From NCBI RefSeq assembly GCF_049650445.1, contig NZ_JBASAD010000034.1, positions 1-64,000 of the forward strand: a stretch of 64,000 nt of DNA, written 5' to 3'. A program made the position numbers and the translations under genes. Shown piece after piece: positions 50,108 to 57,341 of this stretch. Every line of letters starts with the position of its first letter. Position 1 is the stretch's first letter. The notes beneath the pieces are model-generated. The model was not told the DNA's origin. It saw only the letters and a list, made by a program, of their open reading frames with translations, and did not search any database. The DNA is from Castellaniella sp049650445 (lineage in GTDB: Bacteria; Pseudomonadota; Gammaproteobacteria; Burkholderiales; Burkholderiaceae_B).

Positions 50108-50884
50108 ATGAGCGAATTGTTCGTCAAGGTCGAGGTCCGGGGCCGCGTCGGCCTGCTGACCCTGAACCGTCCCGAGGTCCTGAACGCCCTCAGCAACGAG
50201 GTCATCGACGAATTGGCGGCCGCCGTGCGCGCTTTCGAAGCCGACGACGGCATCGGCGCCATGGTGCTGACCGGCAGCCAGAAGGCCTTCGCCGCCGGGG
50301 CCGACATCGGCGCCATGTCCGACTGGACCTACATGGACGTCTACAAGTCCGACTATCTGGGCGGCAACTGGGACGCGCTGCGCCGCACCCGCAAACCCCT
50401 CATCGCGGCCGTGTCCGGCTACGCTCTGGGCGGGGGCTGCGAACTGGCCATGCTCTGCGACTTCATCATCGCCGCCGAAAATGCCAGGTTCGGCCAGCCG
50501 GAAATCAAGCTGGGCGTGATTCCCGGCTATGGCGGTACCCAGCGTCTGCCGCGCGCGGTGGGCAAGGCCAAGGCCATGGACCTGGTGCTGACGGCCCGCA
50601 TGATGGACGCCGCCGAGGCCGAGCGTGCCGGACTGGTGTCGCGCATCGTGCCGGCCGAGCGCCTGCTGGACGAGGCGCTCGAGGCCGCCACGACGATCGC
50701 CTCGATGTCGCTGCCCGCCGTCATGATGGCCAAGGAATGCATCAACCGCGCCTACGAGGCGCCGCTGAGCGAATCGCTGCTGTTCGAGCGGCGTAATTTC
50801 CACGCCTTGTTCGCCACCGAGGATCAGAAAGAAGGCATGCGCGCTTTCGTGGAAAAGCGCAAACCGGACTTCAAGCACCGCTAG
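50108..50884 (+). CDS. Enoyl-CoA hydratase
   Basis: A 258-residue crotonase-fold enzyme that hydrates 2-enoyl-CoA in beta-oxidation or phenylacetate-type degradation. Both catalytic glutamates are present: Glu112 in GYALGGGCELAMLCD and Glu132 in FGQPEIKLGVIPGYGGTQRL. The oxyanion-hole loop is AAGADIGAM (62-70). GGAGG lies 6 bases before the ATG at 50108; an upstream ATG at 50081 would overlap the divergent gene start. It could serve acids made from aromatic amines, but nothing ties it to that cluster. Confidence 0.94.
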   Translation: MSELFVKVEVRGRVGLLTLNRPEVLNALSNEVIDELAAAVRAFEADDGIGAMVLTGSQKAFAAGADIGAMSDWTYMDVYKSDYLGGNWDALRRTRKPLIAAVSGYALGGGCELAMLCDFIIAAENARFGQPEIKLGVIPGYGGTQRLPRAVGKAKAMDLVLTARMMDAAEAERAGLVSRIVPAERLLDEALEAATTIASMSLPAVMMAKECINRAYEAPLSESLLFERRNFHALFATEDQKEGMRAFVEKRKPDFKHR

Positions 50885-51067
50885 GCCGGTTCAGCCGTCC
50901 CCCCCATGGTTTAGGCCGAATGGCTGATCGGGCATCTGCCCCACGCCACAACAAACGCAGAACATTTATTGTCATCAGACACAGAGTGTTGTGAATGTGC
51001 AAGATTTGCGGTGAGTGGCAGGAGATCAAGTCATGCAATTTTTCTTTGATCGGTTCAGGGGGACGCC

Positions 51068-51793
51068 ATGGACCTTGTGACCTTGACCGGGGTACGTGGA
51101 GGGGGCGGCACCACGACCATCGTCGGCATGCTGGGGGACGCCTTGCATGCGCTGAACCAGCGCGTGCTGCTGGTGGATCTGAATGCGTCCGATCTCTTGC
51201 GGATGCATTTCGACATCCCTCATGCGGACGGTCGCGGGTGGGTGGCTTCCCTGTTTCCGGACGAATGGCGCCAGCAGGCGTTCCAACTGGACAACGGCCT
51301 GGTGCTGGCGCCGTTTGGGCGCAAGGCCATCGAGGAGTCAGGCGTCTCGCATTTGTTGCGGGGCGATGACTTCTGGCTCCAGGTATTGCCGAGCCTGAGC
51401 CGGGACTTTGACTGGGTGTTGTTCGATTGCCCGCCTTGTCCGCATCGGATGGCGTCCGCGCTGCGGTTTCGCAGTTCTCTGGACTTGATGGTGGTGCACC
51501 CGGATATGGCGGCCCGGGAATTGCTGTCCCAGATCGATTTCGAAACAAGCAGCTATCTGTTGATCAATGCTTTCGATCCGACCAGGCGTTTGGAGTGCGA
51601 CGTCCTGACGGGTTGGCAGCACCACTATGGCGCACGGGTGTTGCCCCAGACCATTTATTCCGACGAAAGCCTGCCCGAGGCATTGGCCAGCAAGAAGCCG
51701 GTCACCCGTTATATGCCCGATGCGATCGCCAGCCAGGCCGCGCGGTCTTTGGCGCAATGGTGCCTGTCGGCACACCATGCCGTCGCAGCTTGA
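51068..51793 (+). CDS. BcsQ/YhjQ-like ParA-family ATPase, without a cellulose operon
   Basis: A 241-residue MinD/ParA-type protein resembling BcsQ, the cellulose-synthase-associated ATPase that localises polysaccharide secretion. The deviant P-loop GVRGGGGTTT (residues 8-17) lacks the usual Lys residues, as in BcsQ (RGGVGTTS). LLVDLNASDLLRMHFDIP and DWVLFDCPPCPH correspond to the A' and B motifs. No bcsA, bcsB or other cellulose gene is in the window; instead it precedes a Fap-like secreted-protein cluster by 607 bases. GGGGGA lies 6 bases before the ATG. Confidence 0.82.
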   Translation: MDLVTLTGVRGGGGTTTIVGMLGDALHALNQRVLLVDLNASDLLRMHFDIPHADGRGWVASLFPDEWRQQAFQLDNGLVLAPFGRKAIEESGVSHLLRGDDFWLQVLPSLSRDFDWVLFDCPPCPHRMASALRFRSSLDLMVVHPDMAARELLSQIDFETSSYLLINAFDPTRRLECDVLTGWQHHYGARVLPQTIYSDESLPEALASKKPVTRYMPDAIASQAARSLAQWCLSAHHAVAA

Positions 51794-52400
51794 TTATCCA
51801 GTCAATCATGATATGGGCCCGGTTGCATAGGCCCGGTAATATACGCGGCCTGACAATATAAACTCAGAATAAGTCGTTGGTGCGCCAATCCGGAATATCG
51901 GGTGCGGTGCTCGCGCACCGTGGCCGGCATCGCTGCGTCCTGCGGTGATCGCGCATTGCCCTTTTGAATGAATTGATATTGAAAAAGAGACTTGCTGCCG
52001 TGCGCTCTGGGCGCGCGGGGCTGGTCGGCGCCGCCGCGCCTGGATGCCGGCAGACGGTGAATATTCTGCGTCTCCCGGTCATTGAATTCCTGTGTGGAAA
52101 ATCGGCAAATTCGTCGATCCTGCCTTCAACCGGGTATCAGTTTCCATGAATGCGTTCCATCATATCTGGTTACTCAGGATAAACATCGGTTTCAGAAAAT
52201 ACCGAATGTCGTTACCTGGGACACAATTATGATAATTGGCAACGATAAATTTTTTTTCTAATTCCAACTTTTGATTGAGCGCATACTGTAGCCGCAGTTG
52301 GGAAATGACCAGTTGCTGCAATTTGAATCATGTGCCATTTCGACTGTTTCCAGAGTAGTTTCCACCTGTTCAGCAGGTCTAAGTGTAGGAGCATGTCATC
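51794..52400. other. 607-base AT-rich gap before the Fap-like cluster
   Basis: No convincing gene. By hand count, 52141-52260 is about 35 percent G+C, against well over 60 percent in flanking genes. It holds the palindrome at 52224-52238, a T-tract at 52250-52258 and a short leader hairpin (ACCTG/CAGGT, 52364-52378) just before the first cluster gene. It probably contains the cluster's promoter and regulator sites. Confidence 0.6.
52224..52238. promoter_or_regulatory. AT-rich 15-bp palindrome upstream of the Fap-like cluster
   Basis: CAATTAT and ATAATTG are perfect inverted repeats around one G, 163 bases before the first gene. It is a candidate operator, for instance for the LuxR-type regulator at the far end of the cluster. 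Confidence 0.45.
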
Positions 52401-53156
52401 ATGAAAAAGTTCAAAGCATCGCTGATTGCGACCGGGGTGGGGGCTGCCCTGGCAATGGCTGTTAGTGGCCCGGTATTTGCCGGTGATCATGGGGGTGAGG
52501 GTCAGCAGCATACTGGCAAACACCAGAGTCAGGGCATCGCCAATTACGTTCGTGACAACGACCACAGTGCCGTCGCGACGGATCATGCCAGTGCGACGTC
52601 CGTCAAATTGGGTGATGTGTCTCTCAGAATGTATTATGCAACCACCACGCTGAATGGCACCGTGCAGAATAATGGTTCCGATGGGATCAACGGCAATATG
52701 GGCGGCAATGGCGGCGGCGGTGGCTACGGCGGCGTAGGTAACAATGGCGATGCCGACGCCCATGCGCACAGCAAGGCCATCGGTGGCGATGGCGGCAACG
52801 GCGGTAGCGTTGGCGCCAGCGGCGGCGGCCATCATGGGGGCGGTGAGGGTTTCGTTTTCGACGACAAGAAGCACGGCGATAACGGAAGTTCGGGTGGTGA
52901 GGCGGGCAACGGCGGTGCTGCCATCGGAGCGGTTGCCAGTGGCGCTTTGGCCATGGCTGCCACCGGCAACGGCGCAGCAGGCGGCAATGGCGGTTCCGCG
53001 AATGGCGGTGCGGCCGGCAACTTCACCGTGTCCAATTCCATCGCCAACAGCTCGTTTGCCAGTGCGGCCGGCATCATGAACGTGAGCCAGAACACAGGCT
53101 CGAACGCGTTGACCCAGCAGGGTGTGACGGTCCAGGGGAACGTCAGTTTCCGGTAA
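52401..53156 (+). CDS. Glycine/asparagine-rich secreted protein, candidate amyloid-like fibre subunit
   Basis: A 251-residue exported protein. The signal peptide covers residues 1-27 (GPVFAGDHG). A His-rich stretch (30-60) is followed by a Gly/Asn/Ala-rich region (about 88-207) of GGNGG, GGDGGNGG and AAGGNGGSANGG units, without cysteines. The C-terminal module IMNVSQNTGSNALTQQGVTVQGNVSF (226-250) is shared in pattern with the two small proteins downstream. Proteins of this look are sometimes annotated heme utilization or adhesin, without evidence visible here. AGGAG lies 9 bases before the ATG. A hairpin separates it from the next gene, which suggests higher expression of this first gene. Confidence 0.75.
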   Translation: MKKFKASLIATGVGAALAMAVSGPVFAGDHGGEGQQHTGKHQSQGIANYVRDNDHSAVATDHASATSVKLGDVSLRMYYATTTLNGTVQNNGSDGINGNMGGNGGGGGYGGVGNNGDADAHAHSKAIGGDGGNGGSVGASGGGHHGGGEGFVFDDKKHGDNGSSGGEAGNGGAAIGAVASGALAMAATGNGAAGGNGGSANGGAAGNFTVSNSIANSSFASAAGIMNVSQNTGSNALTQQGVTVQGNVSFR

Positions 53157-53181
53157 GCGGCCGGCAGTGTGGTAGTTCTTA

Positions 53182-53215
53182 CCCAGGATGCGCCCGGAAA
53201 CCGCCGCGTCCTGGG
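53182..53215 (+). promoter_or_regulatory. Stem-loop between first and second gene of the Fap-like cluster
   Basis: CCCAGGA (53182-53188) pairs with TCCTGGG (53209-53215), with inner CG pairs. No U-tract follows, so it may act as an mRNA-stabilising or partial-termination structure rather than a full terminator. Confidence 0.5.
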
Positions 53216-53249
53216 CACCCCACAGCGTTTTGTACGCTAGGAGGTCAAT

Positions 53250-53591
53250 ATGAACGGGCGGCAATTCTTTGTTGTCGTGATGATGGGCGTTGCGCCAATG
53301 CTCGCCTGGGCCGGAGCTCCTCAGGCTGAGGCGTCCAAGGTCTCGGAGTTGGGTGTGCCGGTAACCGAGTCGGCACTTTCTCAATACCGTGGTGCCCGCG
53401 ACATCACCTTCAATATGCAAGACACGGATGGACAGCTGTATAACAACCAGGCGACAAATACCGTTTCGGGGGGCAATCAGGTGACCGGACAGGCGTTTTC
53501 GGGCATGAACGGGTTTTCAACCGTCATTCAGAATTCCGGGAACAACGTCCTGATCCAGAACTCCACGGTCGTCAACGTGAAGATGCAATGA
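53250..53591 (+). CDS. Small secreted protein with double-glycine-like motif and Q-N repeat module
   Basis: A 113-residue protein. The signal peptide covers about residues 1-21 (MLAWAGAP). PVTESALSQYRGA (37-49) resembles a double-glycine leader end (Leu at -7, aromatic at -4, Gly-Ala at -2/-1). The mature part is Asn/Gln/Gly-rich with the C-terminal module STVIQNSGNNVLIQNSTVV (90-108). It is a paralogue of the 158-residue protein two genes on, which has NPVSTQALDHIRGG in the equivalent place. It is followed after 9 bases by the C39-like peptidase. AGGAGG lies 6 bases before the ATG. It is a candidate minor fibre subunit or nucleator. Confidence 0.75.
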   Translation: MNGRQFFVVVMMGVAPMLAWAGAPQAEASKVSELGVPVTESALSQYRGARDITFNMQDTDGQLYNNQATNTVSGGNQVTGQAFSGMNGFSTVIQNSGNNVLIQNSTVVNVKMQ

Positions 53592-53600
53592 GCGTCCGCC

Positions 53601-54284
53601 ATGAGAACGCAACTGCTGGCAGCCATCCTGCTGTTGTGCCTTGCCGGTGCCGCACGAGCGGGCAGTGTACAGGTGCCTGCCTTGGGCGGCATCAACGTGC
53701 CTGGCATTGAAAGTATTCGGGAAAGAGCGTTCAGCCGCACGGTGCATCAGCAGTTCGATTTCAGTTGCGGATCTGCCGCGGTCGCGACATTGCTGACTTA
53801 CCAATATGGCGATCCGGTTACTGAGCAAGATGTATTCCAGGCCATGTGGGATCATGGTGATCAGGCAAAAATCCGCCAGGATGGTTTCTCGCTGCTGGAC
53901 ATGAAACGCTACTTGGATGCGCGTGGCTATCAATCAAACGGCTACGAAGTGCCGATTGAAAAACTGATCGAGAACTCGGTGCCGGCCGTCATGCTGATCA
54001 GCGATCATGGATATAACCATTTCGTCGTGATCAAGGGGCTCAGCAAAGATCGTGTGCTGCTGGGCGATCCGTCCGCAGGGGCCCGGGTGATGTCCCGCGA
54101 ACGTTTTCAGGAAATACTCGTCACCCCGATTGTCTTCGTCATTACCGATCAACGCCAGCGAGCCACATTCAATGGGCGTACCGATTGGCGCACGGAACCC
54201 CTGGCTCCGCTCGGGACTGCAATGTCGGCGGCTCGGCTGGCACAGGAAACCGTCTTCGTCAGCCCCAGACCGGGCGTGTTCTGA
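53601..54284 (+). CDS. Secreted C39-like cysteine peptidase, FapD-like
   Basis: A 227-residue exported protein with signal peptide 1-20 (CLAGAARAG). The peptidase-C39-like domain covers about 48-185: Cys56 in HQQFDFSCGSAAVATLL with Gln50/51 upstream, His140 in HGYNHFVVIKG and Asp156 in LLGDPSAG, so a full catalytic triad is present. In Pseudomonas the fap operon contains such a peptidase (FapD). Unlike bacteriocin ABC-transporter peptidases it has no transporter domain. The tail (185-227) is unassigned. It lies between two small proteins with double-glycine-like motifs, its likely substrates. Confidence 0.87.
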   Translation: MRTQLLAAILLLCLAGAARAGSVQVPALGGINVPGIESIRERAFSRTVHQQFDFSCGSAAVATLLTYQYGDPVTEQDVFQAMWDHGDQAKIRQDGFSLLDMKRYLDARGYQSNGYEVPIEKLIENSVPAVMLISDHGYNHFVVIKGLSKDRVLLGDPSAGARVMSRERFQEILVTPIVFVITDQRQRATFNGRTDWRTEPLAPLGTAMSAARLAQETVFVSPRPGVF

Positions 54285-54306
54285 AGCGGTGGATGCAAGG
54301 AGAGGC

Positions 54307-54783
54307 ATGATGTCTTCATCTATGCGCAGTGGGGCCGCGCTGGCCCTGGCGGTTGGTGCCCTGGCGTTTCAGACGCCTGCGAGTGCCGATGCATTCGACG
54401 GATTGAATCCGGTCAGCACGCAGGCCCTGGATCATATCCGGGGTGGATTTTCCATGGAGTTCAATTTCGGTCAGTTGATGTTGGCCATGAACCTGATCCA
54501 GGTCAACATGATCAACGGAAATGCCGTGTCCGGACAGCAGGCCACCGGATCGTCCGGCGGGACGACGACCGTTATCCAGCAGGGGCTGGATAATTCGGTC
54601 GGCTCAGGGGTCTTGAACGGCATCCCCAGCGGTTCGCTGAATACCGTGATTCAGAACAGCCTGAACGATCAGGTGATCAACTCGATCAATACTTTGAATA
54701 TCACCATCACCAGTCAGATGCTGGCGCAGACGATGGCCGTGCAGTCCCTGACTCAAAATACACTGTTGCGATTTCTACACTGA
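54307..54783 (+). CDS. Secreted protein with double-glycine motif, paralogue of the 113-residue protein
   Basis: A 158-residue exported protein. The signal peptide covers about 1-27 (PASADAF). VSTQALDHIRGG (36-47) matches the bacteriocin-type double-glycine consensus at Ser -11, Leu -7, Ile -4 and Gly-Gly -2/-1. The mature part is free of Cys and rich in Asn, Gln, Ile and Val, with TVIQQGLDN (88-96) and LNTVIQNSLNDQVINSINTL (111-130) as two module copies. AAGGAG precedes the ATG; the next codon is also ATG (54310). Probably a fibre subunit or Fap-like partner; no named family recognised. Confidence 0.72.
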   Translation: MMSSSMRSGAALALAVGALAFQTPASADAFDGLNPVSTQALDHIRGGFSMEFNFGQLMLAMNLIQVNMINGNAVSGQQATGSSGGTTTVIQQGLDNSVGSGVLNGIPSGSLNTVIQNSLNDQVINSINTLNITITSQMLAQTMAVQSLTQNTLLRFLH

Positions 54784-54879
54784 ATCGGCGTTTTCATCGG
54801 CATGACAGTAGTGCATGTCATTTGTTACTCGTAGAATAATTCACATTGCGAGATGTCATTTAACTGATAGCGAGCGCCC

Positions 54880-56088
54880 ATGAACGTCAAACAGATATTG
54901 CCCAATGCAACTCTTCTGGCGCTTCTGGTGGCAGCGCTGCCGGTGCATGCTCAGCAAGACGCACCCACCATCCAGCAGCTCGAGCAACAGCTCAGCGAAC
55001 AGCAGAAGATGCTGGAACAGACCCGTCAAAGCCTTGAGCGCCTGAAGATCCGCATGCAGGCGCCCGGCAGCGGTCCCGTGCAGGGTCCGGTGGACTATCA
55101 GGCCACGGAGCAGGATGCTGTCGGCAAGGCACCGCCTCACCCTCAAGAGGTCGAGGCCTCGAAAGTCGCTCCGATTCTGGATCAGCCGGGCATCTTGACG
55201 CCGCGTGGCCGGTTCGCCATAGAACCGTCGCTGCAATATGACTATTCGTCCGACAATCAGATCAATCTCATCGGCTTCAGCGTGCTGCCGGCCATTCTCG
55301 TCGGTCTGATCGACGTGCGCCAGGTCGACACGACGACGGTGACGGCGGCGGCCGCCGTTCGCTACGGCCTGACGAACCGGCTGGAACTGAATGCGAAGAT
55401 CCCCTATGTGTATGGCCGCCAGAACACCATTACGCGACCGATTGCCGAGGGTGCCGCCAACGATCAGGTATTCAGCAATTCCGGCCGGGGGATCGGTGAC
55501 ATCCAACTGGGCGCGCGCTATCAATTCAACGACGGCGGGCTGAACACGCCTTACCTCATCGGTTCCCTGACGGCGTCACTGCCGACCGGTAAAGGCCCCT
55601 TCGATATCGATTATTCCCTCAATGGCACTTCGCCCGGAGGGTTGCCGGTACCGGAAGAACAACCCACCGGCAGCGGCTTTTACGCATTCGATGCCGGCAT
55701 ACTGGCGATCTATCCGTCCGACCCGGTCGTATTCTTCGGCGGCCTGGACTATGTCTGGAGGCCATCCAGGAATGTCGGCAAAACCATCGGTGCCATGGAG
55801 ATCGGCACGGTGGACCCCGGCGATTCGATCAAGTTCAACTTCGGCATGGGCATGTCGCTGAATGAAAAATCCTCGCTCAGCCTGGGCTACCAGCACACTT
55901 ACGTCATGCCGACGAAATACGACGGCAACTCGGCGGCCGACTCTCAATCCATCCAGGCGGGGCAGTTGTTGATCGGGTATGGCTATCAGCTCACGCCCAA
56001 AACCAATATCAACCTGACCTTGGGCGTGGGCGTGACCCGATATGCGCCCAACGCGGAACTGTTGCTGCGCGTTCCCATGACGTTCTAG
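54880..56088 (+). CDS. Outer-membrane beta-barrel with N-terminal coiled coil, FapF-like secretion pore candidate
   Basis: A 402-residue exported protein with signal peptide 1-23 (PVHAQQD). A coiled coil covers about 28-63 (IQQLEQQLSEQQKMLEQTRQSLERLKIRM), then a Pro/Gly linker and, from about residue 105, a beta-barrel (LTPRGRFAIEPSLQYDYSSDN, repeated amphipathic strands, ending LLLRVPMTF with a terminal Phe). FapF of Pseudomonas has the same order, a coiled coil before a trimeric barrel that exports the amyloid subunits. It is last of five co-directional genes; the convergent LuxR gene follows after 63 bases. General MetA_deg-type barrels are an alternative assignment. Confidence 0.8.
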   Translation: MNVKQILPNATLLALLVAALPVHAQQDAPTIQQLEQQLSEQQKMLEQTRQSLERLKIRMQAPGSGPVQGPVDYQATEQDAVGKAPPHPQEVEASKVAPILDQPGILTPRGRFAIEPSLQYDYSSDNQINLIGFSVLPAILVGLIDVRQVDTTTVTAAAAVRYGLTNRLELNAKIPYVYGRQNTITRPIAEGAANDQVFSNSGRGIGDIQLGARYQFNDGGLNTPYLIGSLTASLPTGKGPFDIDYSLNGTSPGGLPVPEEQPTGSGFYAFDAGILAIYPSDPVVFFGGLDYVWRPSRNVGKTIGAMEIGTVDPGDSIKFNFGMGMSLNEKSSLSLGYQHTYVMPTKYDGNSAADSQSIQAGQLLIGYGYQLTPKTNINLTLGVGVTRYAPNAELLLRVPMTF

Positions 56089-56104
56089 TCAGATGAGCGG
56101 GTCT

Positions 56105-56146
56105 CCCTCCCCGAGGTAGCTACAGGCGCTTGCGCCGCAGGGGGGG
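56105..56146. terminator. Hairpin between convergent genes
   Basis: GGCGC/GCGCC around TT (56125-56136) is enclosed by CCCTCCCC and GGGGGGG runs. It is a likely bidirectional stop for the Fap-like cluster and the LuxR gene, without U-tract. Confidence 0.5.
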
Positions 56147-56151
56147 ATGGG

Positions 56152-57021
56152 TCAGGTTCGCGGATCCTGCCAGCATCCCAGCGTGGCGCCGCGTGAAATC
56201 GCCGCATAGACTGCGGCGTTGCGGCTATTGACACCCAGGCGCTGGTACAGGGCTTCGGTATGTGTCTTGACGGTCGCCACGGAGATCGCCAGTTCCCGGC
56301 TGATCTTCTTCAGGGGGTAGCCTCTGGCCATCAGGGCCAGAATGCCGTATTGGCGTGGCGTGAGGCGCAGCAATTCAGCTTCCTGTCTGGCAAGTTCAGC
56401 AGTCAGGGCCGGGCCCAGGCCCGTGTCGGCCTGTTCCTCTGTCGTTGCCGGTGGCGCCGCCAGCAGGTTGCCCGGCGGTTGGCGGACCAGGGTCGGCGGA
56501 CGGGGCGGGGCGTTCGTGGCCGGATCATCGGCCGGCGGGCAAGGGGCTGCGCCGTCAAAGTCGTACCAGCGCCGCCTGGGGGCGGCATCGATGTCGGCGG
56601 ACGGTGTGTCCTGCGTGTCGGCGTGTGGGAAGGCCGGGTGGGGGAAGCATTTGCCGCCTGCCAGGACGAGCATGATGGATGCCTTCAGCGCATCCTGCGA
56701 TGCGAATTTGCAGACGTATCCTGCCAGCGCCGGAGACAGGCTGAGCAGCGAATAGGATGGTTCCAGGGTGTCGGAGAGCAGCAGGATCCTGCGCGGAGCG
56801 AATCGTTGCTGCGCGGCGGCGACCAGTTCCTTGACATGATCGTAGGCGGTCGGCACGGACAGCAGCATCAGGTCGGTGTCCGGTGGGGGCGGCTGCCCGT
56901 GGTCGAACAGCTGTGTGTAGTCGATGCCTCGGCTGGAGGCATGGCAGTCCAGCGTTTTCAGCAGGTTGAGAAGGCCCAGGCGCAACAGTGTGTTGGGTTC
57001 TACGACGGTAATGGTCACCAT
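56152..57021 (-). CDS. LuxR-family response-regulator-like protein with degenerate receiver
   Basis: A 289-residue regulator. Residues 1-120 look like a receiver domain, but the phosphorylated Asp position reads Ser (TDLMLLSVPTAYD where family members have LLD), so control by phosphorylation is unlikely. A long Pro/Ala-rich linker (about 130-205) leads to a LuxR helix-turn-helix (about 215-280; LTPRQYGILALMARGYPLKKISRELAISVATVKTHTEALYQRLGVNSRNAAV). It is convergent with the Fap-like cluster and is the most plausible local regulator. GGAG lies 6 bases before the ATG. Confidence 0.85.
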   Translation of the reverse strand: MVTITVVEPNTLLRLGLLNLLKTLDCHASSRGIDYTQLFDHGQPPPPDTDLMLLSVPTAYDHVKELVAAAQQRFAPRRILLLSDTLEPSYSLLSLSPALAGYVCKFASQDALKASIMLVLAGGKCFPHPAFPHADTQDTPSADIDAAPRRRWYDFDGAAPCPPADDPATNAPPRPPTLVRQPPGNLLAAPPATTEEQADTGLGPALTAELARQEAELLRLTPRQYGILALMARGYPLKKISRELAISVATVKTHTEALYQRLGVNSRNAAVYAAISRGATLGCWQDPRT

Positions 57022-57341
57022 CCCGCACTCCGCATGGCTCCAAGTGGTGCGACGGTATATTGTTCATCCAAATGGAGCGCATCGGCGGTTATGATTTCCC
57101 TAAAAATATCGCCATATCGTTTCAGCCTGTGTCGTCATGTAGCTGGCGCTGCGGCCGTATCCATGCGCAGAAGAAGGCGGGTCAGGGGGTGTTCCGTGCT
57201 GTTGAGCATCGGATGACAAACTGAGTTAAAATGGTGCGCCTTTTGGGGTGGGGTCATGAACCTCGTGCCAAAAAACGCTATAATTCAACGGTTTGACCAG
57301 ACTGTCTGGTGACTTCGTTGTCAGGTCGTGAACGGGTTGTT
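57022..57341. other. 320-base divergent regulatory region between the LuxR gene and atpI
   Basis: No gene is seen. It holds a perfect TATAAT at 57279-57284 with a weak -35, probably serving the atp operon, and a further AT-rich TTGAGC...TAAAAT stretch near 57202-57232 with non-ideal spacing. Confidence 0.5.
57279..57284 (+). promoter_or_regulatory. -10 box of the atp operon promoter
   Basis: TATAAT lies 58 bases before the atpI ATG. No good TTGACA-like -35 is visible at 16-18 bases, so an activator or another element may be involved. Confidence 0.5.

Noticed and set aside
51964..52149. Possible 61-residue gene in the gap before the fibre cluster
   Set aside because: No Shine-Dalgarno, no recognisable motif, and the composition changes midway from GC-rich to AT-rich; more likely chance in a regulatory gap.
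52298..52318. Sigma-54-like TGG...TTGC sequence upstream of the fibre cluster
   Set aside because: The GG to GC distance is 13 bases instead of 10, so it does not fit the -24/-12 promoter.
54880..56088. Barrel protein as a second aromatic-compound transporter of the amine pathway
   Set aside because: The N-terminal coiled coil and its position at the end of the C39-peptidase gene cluster fit a FapF-like pore better, although the barrel family overlap keeps some doubt.
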